From contig JAXLWL010000002.1 in the NCBI GenBank assembly GCA_046328505.1, positions 2,356,001 through 2,420,000 of the forward strand: 64,000 nt of DNA, in the 5' to 3' direction. The number at the start of each line of letters is the position of its first letter. Within the stretch, counting starts at the first letter, position 1. Shown here piece after piece: positions 42,502-51,248 of this stretch. This DNA is from JBDHWG01 sp046328505. Its GTDB lineage: Bacteria; Chloroflexota; Anaerolineae; Epilineales; JAHCIE01. Below the pieces are notes generated by a model. The model had not been told where the DNA came from, did not search any database, and saw only the letters and a list, made by a program, of their open reading frames with translations. The position numbers were made by a program, and so were the translations under genes.

Positions 42502-45060
42502 ATGTCTCGCACAACTGAACAGACCGAGATGAACGAGTTCGAGATCGTCACGCCGCGCACCAACGCGGCCACTCTCATCGCCGCCGAGAACCTCCTGGCT
42601 GCCGTGGCCTCGCGCCAATCCCTCAGCCTGGAGATCTGGGCTACCTCGTTGTCCCGTCACTTCCTCATCCGCGCGCCACGTAATGTGACGGCCCAGGACC
42701 TGCACACTCGCCTCGGCGCGGCCTACCCTCAGGCCGAGCTGCGCCCCATCGGCGTCGGTCATCCCCTCGGCGACGACCCGCTCCACGTGAAGCCTAATGA
42801 GCAGGTTGCCGCCTGTTCCCTCGTCCTGCAGGAGCCGCCCTACCTGCCCCTGCGCACCTTCCAGGACGACGACCTGCACCCCGACCGCACGGCCCAGGCC
42901 GATCCCCTGCTGCCCGTCCTGGCCGCGCTGTCCAACCTGCCCAACGGCTGGCGCGCCGTCAGCCAGCTCGTCCTCAGTCCGGCCTCCCCGCGCTGGTCGA
43001 AGCCCTACCGCCGCATGGCCGTCGAGCCGCCCCTGTACCACGAGCGCATGGCCCAGCAGGCAGCCACCGAAACCCAGACCTCCTGGGCCCAGCTCGTTCT
43101 GGCTGCCCTATTTTTGGTTTTCGTTGTCGCGAGCCTGACCCTGATGAACCTCTACGACCGCTACGGCCGACTGGCCCTGGTCCTCGCGGCGGTTGTCGTC
43201 ATCGCCATCGTCGTCGGGGTCTTCTGGCTGGTGCGCCGCCTGACCGATAAGCCCATCTACGACCCGCAGCTCGTGCGCGACAAGATCAGCCACCCGGCCT
43301 ACCAGGCCCAGTTACAGCTCGCCGTCTTCGCCCCCAAGACCGTGCCCGAGGAGCAGGTGCAGGCAATTCTCGACCGCCTTGTCGACGCCTATCGGCCCTT
43401 TGATCTCCCGTCGGGCAACCGCCTGACGCCGCGCCGGCGCGGGTCGCGTGCCTCCATCCTCAACACGCGGGAGCTGGCCGGACTCTGGCACCTGCCCCAG
43501 GCGACGGCCGACATGCCACTCCTGGAGCGCACCACCGCCCGCCGCTGGCAGCCTCCGCCCCTCGACGTGGGGCGGGGATGTCGGATCGGCGTCTCTGAGC
43601 GACAGAGCCGCCAGGTCCCCGTCTGCCTACCCGACGACCTGCTGGGCCGCCACCTGCTCCTCGTGGCCAAGACCCGCCGCGGTAAGTCGGCGCTCCTGTT
43701 GAGGCTGGCCCAGTACCTCATGGAGGCGCCCGGTACCCTGGTGCTCGTCGATCCCCACCGCGACCTTGTCCAGGCGGCGCTCGGCCTCGTCGGGCGCTCA
43801 CGCCAGAACGACGTCGTCTACCTCGACGTCGCCAACAGCGATCGGACCTTCGGCCTCAACCTCCTGGATGTGGGCCTCGGCTGGAACCGCGACCAGGCCG
43901 TCGAGAACGCCCTGACCGTCCTGCGCCACGAGTTCGACCGCTTCTGGGGCCCGCGCATGGAGGACGCCTTCCGCTTCGCCCTGCTGACGCTCTACCTCGC
44001 CAATAAGAAGGTGGTCAAGGACGAAGGCGACGCCGGCCACGACCATCAGTACACCTTGCTCGACGTGCCGCCCCTGCTCGCCGAGCGCGCTTTCCGCCGG
44101 CGCGTGCTGCAGAACGTGGATGACCTCACCGTCCACGCCTGGTGGACGAGCTACTACGACAGCCTCGGTTCGCACTTCCAGACGGAGGTGGTCAACCCCG
44201 TTCAGACCAAGGTGCAACGCTTCGTGGGTAGCCAGGCGGCCCGGGTCATCGTCGGCCAGCCCCGCTCGACCATTGATCCGCGCGCCTGGGTCAAGGCAGA
44301 CACCATCGTGCTGCTGCACACGGCTCGTGGGCTAGTCGGCGAGAGCACGGCGGCGCTCATCGGCGGAACCATCGTGAACCTCCTCAGCCTCGCCATCCGC
44401 GAGCGGGCGATGTGGCCGAAGGGGCAGCGCAGCCCGGTGCATCTGCTCATCGACGAGGCACACACCCTACCAAGCATCGACTACGAGGGCATCCTGGGCG
44501 AGCTGGCCAAGTATGGGGCAAGCCTGACCCTAGCGACCCAGAGCCTGGGACGGCTGGCGAACCTGGACGCCGAGGGGGTGCGGGACGTGCGGGGGATGGT
44601 CTTCGCCAACATCGACGGGCTGTTCGCGTTCCACATGAGCGCCGAGGATGCGCGCTACCTGGCGCCGGAGCTAGGTGGTGAGATCGAGGTGGCCGACCTG
44701 GTGGAGCTAGGGGAGCACGAGTGCTACGTCAAGCTCTCGACGGACGGGCGGCGCCTGCCGGTGTTTTCGGTCAAGCTGGATCCGCCGCCAGAAGGGGATA
44801 CGATGCGGGCGCAGGTGGTGGCAGAGGCCTCGGTAGCGAGGTACGGCACACCCTCCGCGCGAGTGGAGAAGGTGCTATTGGCCGCGACGCTCCGGGTGAC
44901 GCAGGCTGAGAAGGCCGCCGGCGCGAACGGGTCCAACACCCCTGGCGCGTCCGCGCCCTCGGGAGACGAAGACACGGCAGCGACTCGTCGGACGAGGCGC
45001 AGCCGATCGCCTGGCGAATCGAACGGTGAGAGCCGGCCGAGCCCCAAGGGACAAGGGTAG
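42502..45060 (+). CDS. TraG/VirD4- or HerA-like coupling ATPase
   Basis: 852 aa. Two membrane helices at about 195-215 and 225-248 (LVLAALFLVFVVASLTL; LALVLAAVVVIAIVVGVFWLV), preceded by a 190-residue cytoplasmic domain. The motor domain has Walker A LLVAKTRRGKSALLLRLA near 391 and Walker B HLLIDEAHTLP near 650. The TraG/TraD-type phrases LVLVDPHRDLV and LATQSLGRL are also visible. The tail is low-complexity and charged. Such ATPases bring relaxase-bound DNA to a transfer channel. GGAGG sits 4 nt before ATG. The stop overlaps the next start, so it is coupled to the replication-relaxation gene. Confidence 0.85.
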   Translation: MSRTTEQTEMNEFEIVTPRTNAATLIAAENLLAAVASRQSLSLEIWATSLSRHFLIRAPRNVTAQDLHTRLGAAYPQAELRPIGVGHPLGDDPLHVKPNEQVAACSLVLQEPPYLPLRTFQDDDLHPDRTAQADPLLPVLAALSNLPNGWRAVSQLVLSPASPRWSKPYRRMAVEPPLYHERMAQQAATETQTSWAQLVLAALFLVFVVASLTLMNLYDRYGRLALVLAAVVVIAIVVGVFWLVRRLTDKPIYDPQLVRDKISHPAYQAQLQLAVFAPKTVPEEQVQAILDRLVDAYRPFDLPSGNRLTPRRRGSRASILNTRELAGLWHLPQATADMPLLERTTARRWQPPPLDVGRGCRIGVSERQSRQVPVCLPDDLLGRHLLLVAKTRRGKSALLLRLAQYLMEAPGTLVLVDPHRDLVQAALGLVGRSRQNDVVYLDVANSDRTFGLNLLDVGLGWNRDQAVENALTVLRHEFDRFWGPRMEDAFRFALLTLYLANKKVVKDEGDAGHDHQYTLLDVPPLLAERAFRRRVLQNVDDLTVHAWWTSYYDSLGSHFQTEVVNPVQTKVQRFVGSQAARVIVGQPRSTIDPRAWVKADTIVLLHTARGLVGESTAALIGGTIVNLLSLAIRERAMWPKGQRSPVHLLIDEAHTLPSIDYEGILGELAKYGASLTLATQSLGRLANLDAEGVRDVRGMVFANIDGLFAFHMSAEDARYLAPELGGEIEVADLVELGEHECYVKLSTDGRRLPVFSVKLDPPPEGDTMRAQVVAEASVARYGTPSARVEKVLLAATLRVTQAEKAAGANGSNTPGASAPSGDEDTAATRRTRRSRSPGESNGESRPSPKGQG

Positions 45061-46841
45061 TGACGCGCCTTACACAGGAGGACGTCAAGGCGGTGGGCGA
45101 TAAGCTCACCCCAACGCAGCGGGAGGTGTTGGAACTGCTGTCGTGGCTGCCCCTCGCGCCAGCGGATGTGCTGACACGCCTGATGGGGCTGAACGGACCG
45201 GCGGAGGTGTATCGGGTGATTGGGCGGCTGGAGGCGCTGGGGCTGATTGGGCGCCTCCAGCCGCCCCTCGAAGTCGGGCACAACCCGCGCCTGGCTTACC
45301 TCACAGGACTGGGCGTGGCGGTTGTGGCGCTGGAATGCGAGACGGACCCAGTGGCGTTTGCCCGAGCGCGGCGGCTGCGACAGGGTGAGCTACTGAGGCA
45401 GCTGCCGCGCCTGCCCCACGACCTGGCCCTCTACCGTCTCCTCGCGGCCCTCGCCGCATCAGGCTCCGAGCCGCCGACGCTTGCGGGCTGGCAGGCGCCG
45501 CGGGGTCTGAGCTACCAACGGAGATCCGAGGCCGTCGTCACGGTGCGAGCGCCGGCGTGGGCCTGTCTGCGCTGGGGCAAAGTAGAGCTAGCGTGCCTGC
45601 TTATCGCCGACTTGGGCGGCTTCCCCTTGAGGCGCTATCGTGGGCTACTTGCATGCCTGGTAGAGTGGCGGCACGTTCAGGGCGGCGTGCTGCCACTCCT
45701 CGTGGTAGGCACCGTAAGTGACGGGCGCGCCGTGACGTGGCGGCAGCTCCTCGTCGAAGTCGGCCGATCGCAGCGAGATAGCCCTGTCGAGGGCTGCGTG
45801 GTGACGTGGGCACAGGTCGAACGGGGCGAGGTGGAGATTGGCAACGTTCGAGGGCAACCATGCGACGCCAAGTTGGCTCCAGTTCCCGCGAAGGACCAAG
45901 TCAGCGGGCAAAACAGCGGCAAGACCTGGAACCTGCGTAGCCTGGAGCCGGCGTTGAGGGTAGAGAAGCTGGCCGCCAAGAACCAGCTCCCAGCCTTGGC
46001 ACTGACATTGACACCCATGGACCGGGAACTCCTGGACGTAGTCGCGCGTCACCCGTTCCTATCGCCGCCGGACCTGGCCGAGATCATGGACTGGACAACG
46101 CCGTGGGCGCGGCGGCAATGCGACCGTCTCGTGGCGCTCGGAGCGTTGCGTCGGCTGGTGGCGGACGAGGTGGGAAAGAAAGCGGCAGCGGGCGGCTGGC
46201 TGGAGGTCACACGGGTGGCTCTCCGACTGCTCGCCGAGCAGCGCGGAATGACTCTGACCGAGGCGACGCACTGGCTGGGCTACGCTGGAGGTGGCCCAGA
46301 CGGAGCCGTCGGCGTCCGGCGCAAGCTGGTGCAGGTACTCGGCCACACGCTGGGCGTCAACGGCGTGTTCGTCGGGCTCTATCGAGCAGCGCGTCGGGCG
46401 CGAGCGGAGGGCCGTGACGAGCGCCTGCTCGTGTGGCGCAGCGGGGCCCAATGCGGCCAGGGTATGATCCGGCCCGACGGCTACGGTGTCTACGCATTCG
46501 CCGGCAACAAGCACAGCTTCTGGCTGGAGTACGACCGCGGAACCATGTGGCAGCAAGCCTTGCGGGCTAAGTTCGAGGCCTACGCCGAGTACTACGAGCG
46601 CCGCCTCTACCGCCGCGACTACGCCCACATGCCGGCGCTGCTGATTATCACCCAGCGCGCCTCGGAGGAAGCGCATATCCTGGCTGCGATACGAGACGTC
46701 GCCATGGGTGATGACCCTGGCTTCACTATCCGTCTCACCAACGAGATAGCTATCAATGATCTGAACAACACTGAAGGGCTACGTGGACTGGTTTGGCGGC
46801 ATGTCGGACGTGGAAAGCACGAGCGAGGGCAGTGGCCATAG
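45060..46841 (+). CDS. Replication-relaxation family protein
   Basis: 593 aa, GTG start overlapping the preceding stop (TAGTG). Residues 10-65 form a winged helix (LTPTQREVLELLSWLPLAPADVLTRLMG...YRVIGRLEALGLIGR) and a second lies at about 320-375 (LTPMDRELLDVVARHPFLSPPDLAEIM). YLTGLGVAVVAL, the RLPHDLALYRLL pattern and the LVWRSG...PDGYGVYAF core resemble the Replic_Relax family found beside TraG-like ATPases on mobile elements of Gram-positive and Chloroflexota genomes. It may recognise the phased repeats upstream; its catalytic role is unproven. Confidence 0.75.
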   Translation: MTRLTQEDVKAVGDKLTPTQREVLELLSWLPLAPADVLTRLMGLNGPAEVYRVIGRLEALGLIGRLQPPLEVGHNPRLAYLTGLGVAVVALECETDPVAFARARRLRQGELLRQLPRLPHDLALYRLLAALAASGSEPPTLAGWQAPRGLSYQRRSEAVVTVRAPAWACLRWGKVELACLLIADLGGFPLRRYRGLLACLVEWRHVQGGVLPLLVVGTVSDGRAVTWRQLLVEVGRSQRDSPVEGCVVTWAQVERGEVEIGNVRGQPCDAKLAPVPAKDQVSGQNSGKTWNLRSLEPALRVEKLAAKNQLPALALTLTPMDRELLDVVARHPFLSPPDLAEIMDWTTPWARRQCDRLVALGALRRLVADEVGKKAAAGGWLEVTRVALRLLAEQRGMTLTEATHWLGYAGGGPDGAVGVRRKLVQVLGHTLGVNGVFVGLYRAARRARAEGRDERLLVWRSGAQCGQGMIRPDGYGVYAFAGNKHSFWLEYDRGTMWQQALRAKFEAYAEYYERRLYRRDYAHMPALLIITQRASEEAHILAAIRDVAMGDDPGFTIRLTNEIAINDLNNTEGLRGLVWRHVGRGKHERGQWP

Positions 46842-46867
46842 CTCGGTTGAGTGAGCTTGCCCCGGGG

Positions 46868-46896
46868 TTGCTCGCTTGACAGGTCTTTGCTATATT
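46868..46896 (+). promoter_or_regulatory. Promoter of the restriction operon
   Basis: TTGCTC (46868-46873), 17-nt spacer, TATATT (46891-46896) with an extended TGC just before the -10. It is framed by CCCGGGGTT and AACCCGGG. The leader to res is about 230 nt. No gene is visible in 46842-47132. Confidence 0.5.
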
Positions 46897-47132
46897 CAAG
46901 TTGACACAGCGTAACCCGGGACGGTTGAAAGCGTTATTCATTATGTATCTCCGGTCGGCCACCCACGCCGTGAAGTGGGGCTAGATTTGAGACTCTTCTG
47001 GTGACTTTCGACGACGTTCTCGCCAGAACCCAACCCCGCGCTTGTCTGTATCATCGCCTGACACGTTCAGTCAGGCGTCTTCACGTCGCCTCAAAATCAT
47101 CGATCAATCGTCTCCTGGAATGGCTCTGAACA

Positions 47133-50100
47133 ATGAGCGATCTATTCTTCGAGCATCCCATTCTCAACTCTCCCTATCTGCCCCCCTCACGACATTGGGA
47201 GCTGGACGAACAAGGCCAGCCGACCCAGCGCATCAACGACTACCGCCGCCGGGCCCAATTTATCACGCCGGTGCCAAAGCCCAAAAAGCGCAAGGGCAAC
47301 GTTCACCAGCAGCGACTCATCCTGAATGAGGGTCTTGGGCTCTCGACCGAGCAGCAGGAGTATGACCCCACCTCTGTCATCAATGAGCTGCGCGGCCATG
47401 TGGACCAGTGGCGCCTCATCCCGGACCCCGGCGCGTGGCGCGTCACACCCGAGACGGCGCGCCTCCTTCAGCACTGGCGGTATCACCAGTTCGCCAGCCT
47501 CCGCCCGTTCTTCTGCCAGATCGAAGCGGTCGAGACGGCGATCTGGCTGACCGAGGTCGCGCCCCACATCAGCGTTGGCAAGCGCTTCCTCGACCATATC
47601 GCCAATGCCAACCGCGACGCCAACCCCGACTTGATGCGGCTCGCGTTGAAGCTGGCGACCGGCGCCGGCAAGACGACGGTCATGGCGATGATTATTGCCT
47701 GGCAGACGGTTAATGCCGTGCGGCATCCCCAGAGCAAGCGCTTCACCCGTGGCTTCCTCGTTGTGACGCCGGGCATCACCATCAAGGACCGCCTGCGCGT
47801 CCTGCAACCCAACGACCCCGACAGCTACTACGCCAGCCGCGAGCTTGTGCCGCGCGACATGCTGGACGACGTCAACCGCGCCAAGATCGTCATCACCAAC
47901 TACCACGCCTTCAAGCGGCGCGAGCGTATGGAGGTCTCGAAGGGCGGCCGGCGATTGCTCCAGGGGCGAACAGGCAGCGAGCTGGACACCCTCGAAACCG
48001 AGGGGCAGATGCTCCAGCGCGTGATGCCGGGCCTCATGGGCATCAAGAACATCCTCGTCATCAACGACGAGGCCCACCACTGCTACCGTGAGCGGGCGGG
48101 CGCGGACGAGGAAGAGGACTTGCAGGCCGACGAGCGGCAAGAGGCCGAGGAGAACAACGCGGCGGCCCGCGTCTGGATCTCCGGCCTCGAGACAGTCCAG
48201 CGCCAGCTTGGCATCTCCCAGGTGGTTGATCTTTCGGCGACGCCGTTTTTCCTGCGTGGCTCGGGCTACGCCGAAGGCACGCTCTTCCCGTGGACGATGA
48301 GTGACTTCTCGCTCATGGACGCCATCGAGTGCGGGATCGTCAAGCTGCCGCGTGTCCCCGTCGCCGAGAACATCCCCGGCGGCGAGATGCCCATGTTCCG
48401 TAACCTGTGGGAGAACGTCCGCAAGGACATGCCCAAGAAGGGGCGCGGCAAGGCCGAGGGCCTCGACCCTCTCGCCCTGCCTACTCGCTTGCAGACAGCA
48501 CTCCAGGCGCTCTACGGGCACTACGAGAAGACTTTCCGTCTGTGGGAGGGAGTGGGCATCAGCGTCTCGCCGTGCTTCATCATCGTCTGCAACAACACCT
48601 CGGCCTCCAAGCTGGTCTATGACTACATCTCCGGCTTCCACCGTCAAAACGAGGACGGTTCCACCACATTCAACAGTGGGCGTCTGCCCCTCTTTCGCAA
48701 CTTCGACGACTACGGCAACCCGCTGCCTCGCCCCAATACCCTGCTCATCGACAGCGAACAGCTTGAATCGGGCGAAGGGCTGGACGAGGGCTTTCGCGCC
48801 ATGGCCGGCGACGAGATCGAGCGCTTCCGACGGGAGGTCATGGAGCGCACTGGGGACCGCCGCGCCGCCGACAGCTTCACCGACCAGGAGCTCCTGCGCG
48901 AGGTGATGAACACCGTCGGCAAGCCGGGCCGCCTTGGAGCGTCCATTCGCTGCGTCGTCTCGGTCGCCATGCTGACGGAGGGCTGGGACGCCAACACCGT
49001 GACCCACGTTCTGGGCGTCCGCGCGTTTGGCACGCAGCTTCTGTGCGAGCAGGTCATCGGCCGCGCCCTGCGCCGCCAGTCGTATGACGTGAACAACGGC
49101 GGCCTGTTCGAAGTCGAGTATGCCGACGTCCTCGGCATCCCGTTCGACTTCACCGCCAAGCCGGTCGTCGCGCCGCCGCAGCGCCCCCGCGACACGGTCC
49201 ACGTGCAGGCGGTACGCCCCGAACGCGACGCGCTCGAAATCCAGTTCCCGCGCGTCGAGGGCTACCGTGTCGAGCTGGAGAACGAGCGCCTGACGGCGAC
49301 CTTCACCCCCGACTCGGTGCTGAAGCTCACGCCTGCCCTGGTCGGGCCGTCGGTCACGCATAACCAGGGCATTATCGGCGAAGGCGTGGACCTCAGCCTG
49401 GAGCACCTGGGCGACATGCGCCCTTCGACCGTCTTGTTCAACCTCACGAAGCGATTGATTGAAACCAAGTGGCGCGAGACAGGTGAGGATCCGAGGCTCG
49501 ACCTCTTCGGCCAGCTCAAGCGCATCGCCCGGCAGTGGCTAGACGAGTGCCTGGTCTGCGAGGGCGGCACCTACCCCGGTCTGCTGATGTACCAGGAACT
49601 GGCGGACATGGCATGCGAGCGCATCACGGCGGCCATCACCCGGGCATCCGTCGGCCAGCGGCCCATCAAGGCGCTGCTCGACCCGTACAACCCGACCGGC
49701 TCGACGGCCTACGTCAACTTCCTCACCAGCAAGGCGTCGCGCTGGCAGACCGACCCGCGCCGCTGCCACATCAACTGGGTCGTCCTCGACAGCGATTGGG
49801 AAGCCGAGTTCTGCCGCGTCGCGGAGTCGCACCCGCGCGTGCGCGCCTACGTCAAGAACCAGGGCCTTGGCCTGGAGGTGCCGTACCGCACCGGCTCTCA
49901 GGCGCGGCGCTACCTACCCGACTTCATCGTGCGCGTGGACGACGGCCACGGCCCCGACGACCTGCTCAACCTCGTGGTCGAGATCAAGGGCTTCCGTGGC
50001 GAGGACGCCAAGGACAAGAAAGCGACGATGGAGACATACTGGATCCCCGGCGTCAACAACCTCGGGACGCACGGTCGCTGGGCCTTCCTCGAGCTGACCG

Positions 50101-50192
50101 ACGTCTTTCGCATCGAGGCCGACTTCGCCGCCCGCGTGCAGCGGCACGTCGAGCGCGCCGTCGAGGGTGCGGCGGTGGTCACCCGGCAATGA
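47133..50192 (+). CDS. Type III-like restriction enzyme, helicase-nuclease (Res) subunit
   Basis: 1019 aa. SF2 helicase core: Walker A LATGAGKTTVMAMII at about 175-190, DEAH box INDEAHHCYRE near 310, motif III DLSATPFF, and motif VI region EQVIGRALRRQSY. The C-terminal PD-(D/E)xK nuclease has YLPDFIVRVDDG near 926 and LVVEIKGFRGEDAKDKK near 948. This matches the BPTD_3080-type restriction family that pairs with adenine methyltransferases. It translocates and cuts DNA lacking Mod methylation. The gene is intact. Between it and mod lie a transposase and palindromic repeats. Confidence 0.9.
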   Translation: MSDLFFEHPILNSPYLPPSRHWELDEQGQPTQRINDYRRRAQFITPVPKPKKRKGNVHQQRLILNEGLGLSTEQQEYDPTSVINELRGHVDQWRLIPDPGAWRVTPETARLLQHWRYHQFASLRPFFCQIEAVETAIWLTEVAPHISVGKRFLDHIANANRDANPDLMRLALKLATGAGKTTVMAMIIAWQTVNAVRHPQSKRFTRGFLVVTPGITIKDRLRVLQPNDPDSYYASRELVPRDMLDDVNRAKIVITNYHAFKRRERMEVSKGGRRLLQGRTGSELDTLETEGQMLQRVMPGLMGIKNILVINDEAHHCYRERAGADEEEDLQADERQEAEENNAAARVWISGLETVQRQLGISQVVDLSATPFFLRGSGYAEGTLFPWTMSDFSLMDAIECGIVKLPRVPVAENIPGGEMPMFRNLWENVRKDMPKKGRGKAEGLDPLALPTRLQTALQALYGHYEKTFRLWEGVGISVSPCFIIVCNNTSASKLVYDYISGFHRQNEDGSTTFNSGRLPLFRNFDDYGNPLPRPNTLLIDSEQLESGEGLDEGFRAMAGDEIERFRREVMERTGDRRAADSFTDQELLREVMNTVGKPGRLGASIRCVVSVAMLTEGWDANTVTHVLGVRAFGTQLLCEQVIGRALRRQSYDVNNGGLFEVEYADVLGIPFDFTAKPVVAPPQRPRDTVHVQAVRPERDALEIQFPRVEGYRVELENERLTATFTPDSVLKLTPALVGPSVTHNQGIIGEGVDLSLEHLGDMRPSTVLFNLTKRLIETKWRETGEDPRLDLFGQLKRIARQWLDECLVCEGGTYPGLLMYQELADMACERITAAITRASVGQRPIKALLDPYNPTGSTAYVNFLTSKASRWQTDPRRCHINWVVLDSDWEAEFCRVAESHPRVRAYVKNQGLGLEVPYRTGSQARRYLPDFIVRVDDGHGPDDLLNLVVEIKGFRGEDAKDKKATMETYWIPGVNNLGTHGRWAFLELTDVFRIEADFAARVQRHVERAVEGAAVVTRQ

Positions 50193-50193
50193 A

Positions 50194-50360
50194 GCGGCGG
50201 AGTTGGCACTCCACCGCGAGCAAGCCCCGCTGCTCCCGCTGGACTGTCAAGTCCAGCGGCTCGGACGAAGGGCGGCGGAGTTGACACTCCACCGCGAGCA
50301 ACAGCGCGTCCATCGCGAGCAGTGAGAGTAGCGCTCGCGCGGGACTGTCAAGTCCCGCGC
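50194..50360. repeat. REP-like palindrome array, left of the RAYT gene
   Basis: Four hairpins with 8- to 10-bp stems and 4-nt loops: 50194-50217 (loop TGGC), 50236-50259 (CCGCTGGACT / AGTCCAGCGG, loop GTCA), 50272-50295 (loop TGAC) and 50337-50360 (GCGCGGGACT / AGTCCCGCGC, loop GTCA). The shared loop core, inverted in alternate copies, and spacers such as GCGAGCA suggest a BIME-like array. Confidence 0.8.
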
Positions 50361-50381
50361 CTCGAAGGGTAACTGTGGCTC

Positions 50382-50936
50382 ATGTCGAACTGGCGGCCCG
50401 ACTTCGACCCGGATCACCTATACTTCGTCACCACAACGGCCGTCCACCACGCCCACGTCTTTCGTCGCGATGTCATCAAGCGTCTACTACTCGACACGCT
50501 CGACTGTATGCGCCATCAGCAGCGCTTGAAGCTGTTCAGTTTCGTGATCATGCCGAATCACGTCCACCTGATCGTTCAATGCACGGCGAGCGACTCCGTC
50601 GCCGACGTCGTTCGTGATTACAAGCACGTCACGGCCGACCGTCTCGTCCGTCAATTGGAGGCTGAGGACAATCCCTCGGCCCTGGCTTTCCTGGCGTCGC
50701 AGGTGACACGCCCGACTCGTCAGCACCACAAGGTCTGGGAAGACGACTACAATGCCAAGGAGGTGGTCTCGCCAGGCTTCCTCCAGCAAAAGATGACTTA
50801 TATTCACAACAATCCGTGTCAGCCGCATTGGAACCTAAGCTCAAGTCCGGAGGCGTATATCTGGTCGAGCGCGCGCTTCTATGCATCGGATGCGCGGTGT
50901 ATCATTCCGGTTGATGACGCGCGAGACCTGCTTTGA
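50382..50936 (+). CDS. REP-associated tyrosine transposase (RAYT, IS200-like Y1)
   Basis: 184 aa. HUH motif in FVIMPNHVHLIVQ and catalytic tyrosine in QQKMTYIHNNPCQPHW; YFVTTTAVHHAHVF at the start and WSSARFYA at the end are typical of TnpA_REP proteins. These single-domain Y1 nucleases cut at REP hairpins and are usually domesticated. Hairpin arrays of one design lie on both sides. It sits between res and mod of a restriction operon in the same orientation, so it is likely carried on that transcript. Confidence 0.9.
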   Translation: MSNWRPDFDPDHLYFVTTTAVHHAHVFRRDVIKRLLLDTLDCMRHQQRLKLFSFVIMPNHVHLIVQCTASDSVADVVRDYKHVTADRLVRQLEAEDNPSALAFLASQVTRPTRQHHKVWEDDYNAKEVVSPGFLQQKMTYIHNNPCQPHWNLSSSPEAYIWSSARFYASDARCIIPVDDARDLL

Positions 50937-50941
50937 GGGGC

Positions 50942-51201
50942 GGTGGAGGTGGTCTTCCACCATGCGCGGGATCCGACGCTCTCCCCGGCACGGCCAAGTC
51001 CAGCGCCGACGACGCGGGTGGTGGAGTTGACACTCCACCACGAGCAAGATTTGGTGCTCCCGCTGGACTTGGCAGTCCAGCGCCGATGGCGAGGGGTGGC
51101 GGAGTTGGCACTCCACCACCAGCAGTAGCACGAGGGGTGGCGGAGTTGGCACTCCACCACCAGCAGTAGCACGAGGGGTGGCGGAGTGGGGACTTCACCA
51201 C
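50942..51201. repeat. REP-like palindrome array, right of the RAYT gene
   Basis: Hairpins at about 50942-50962, 51018-51041 (GTGGTGGAGT / ACTCCACCAC, loop TGAC), 51061-51082 (CGCTGGACT / AGTCCAGCG, loop TGGC), 51096-51119, 51137-51160 and 51178-51201. The last three are a 41-bp tandem repeat. The design equals the array at 50194-50360. It fills the 312-bp gap before mod, which has no other content. Confidence 0.8.
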
Positions 51202-51248
51202 CAGCAACAGCGCGTCCAGCGCTACAGTAGAACGAGTGAAAGTGACCC

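Noticed and set aside
42246..42518. 90-aa frame before the coupling ATPase
   Set aside because: It has a fair purine site, but the product is Arg-rich without structure, and the frame crosses the operator-like dyad and the start of the real gene.
46876..46896. TTGACA as -35 for the TATATT before res
   Set aside because: Spacer is only 9 nt; TTGCTC at 46868 gives the proper 17.
47187..49406. 739-aa frame antisense to res
   Set aside because: A GC-rich mirror frame of a well-supported helicase gene; no motif and no ribosome site.
50194..51201. CRISPR-like repeat array
   Set aside because: The repeats are hairpins with irregular spacing, a transposase gene lies between them, and there are no cas genes or unique spacers of uniform length.
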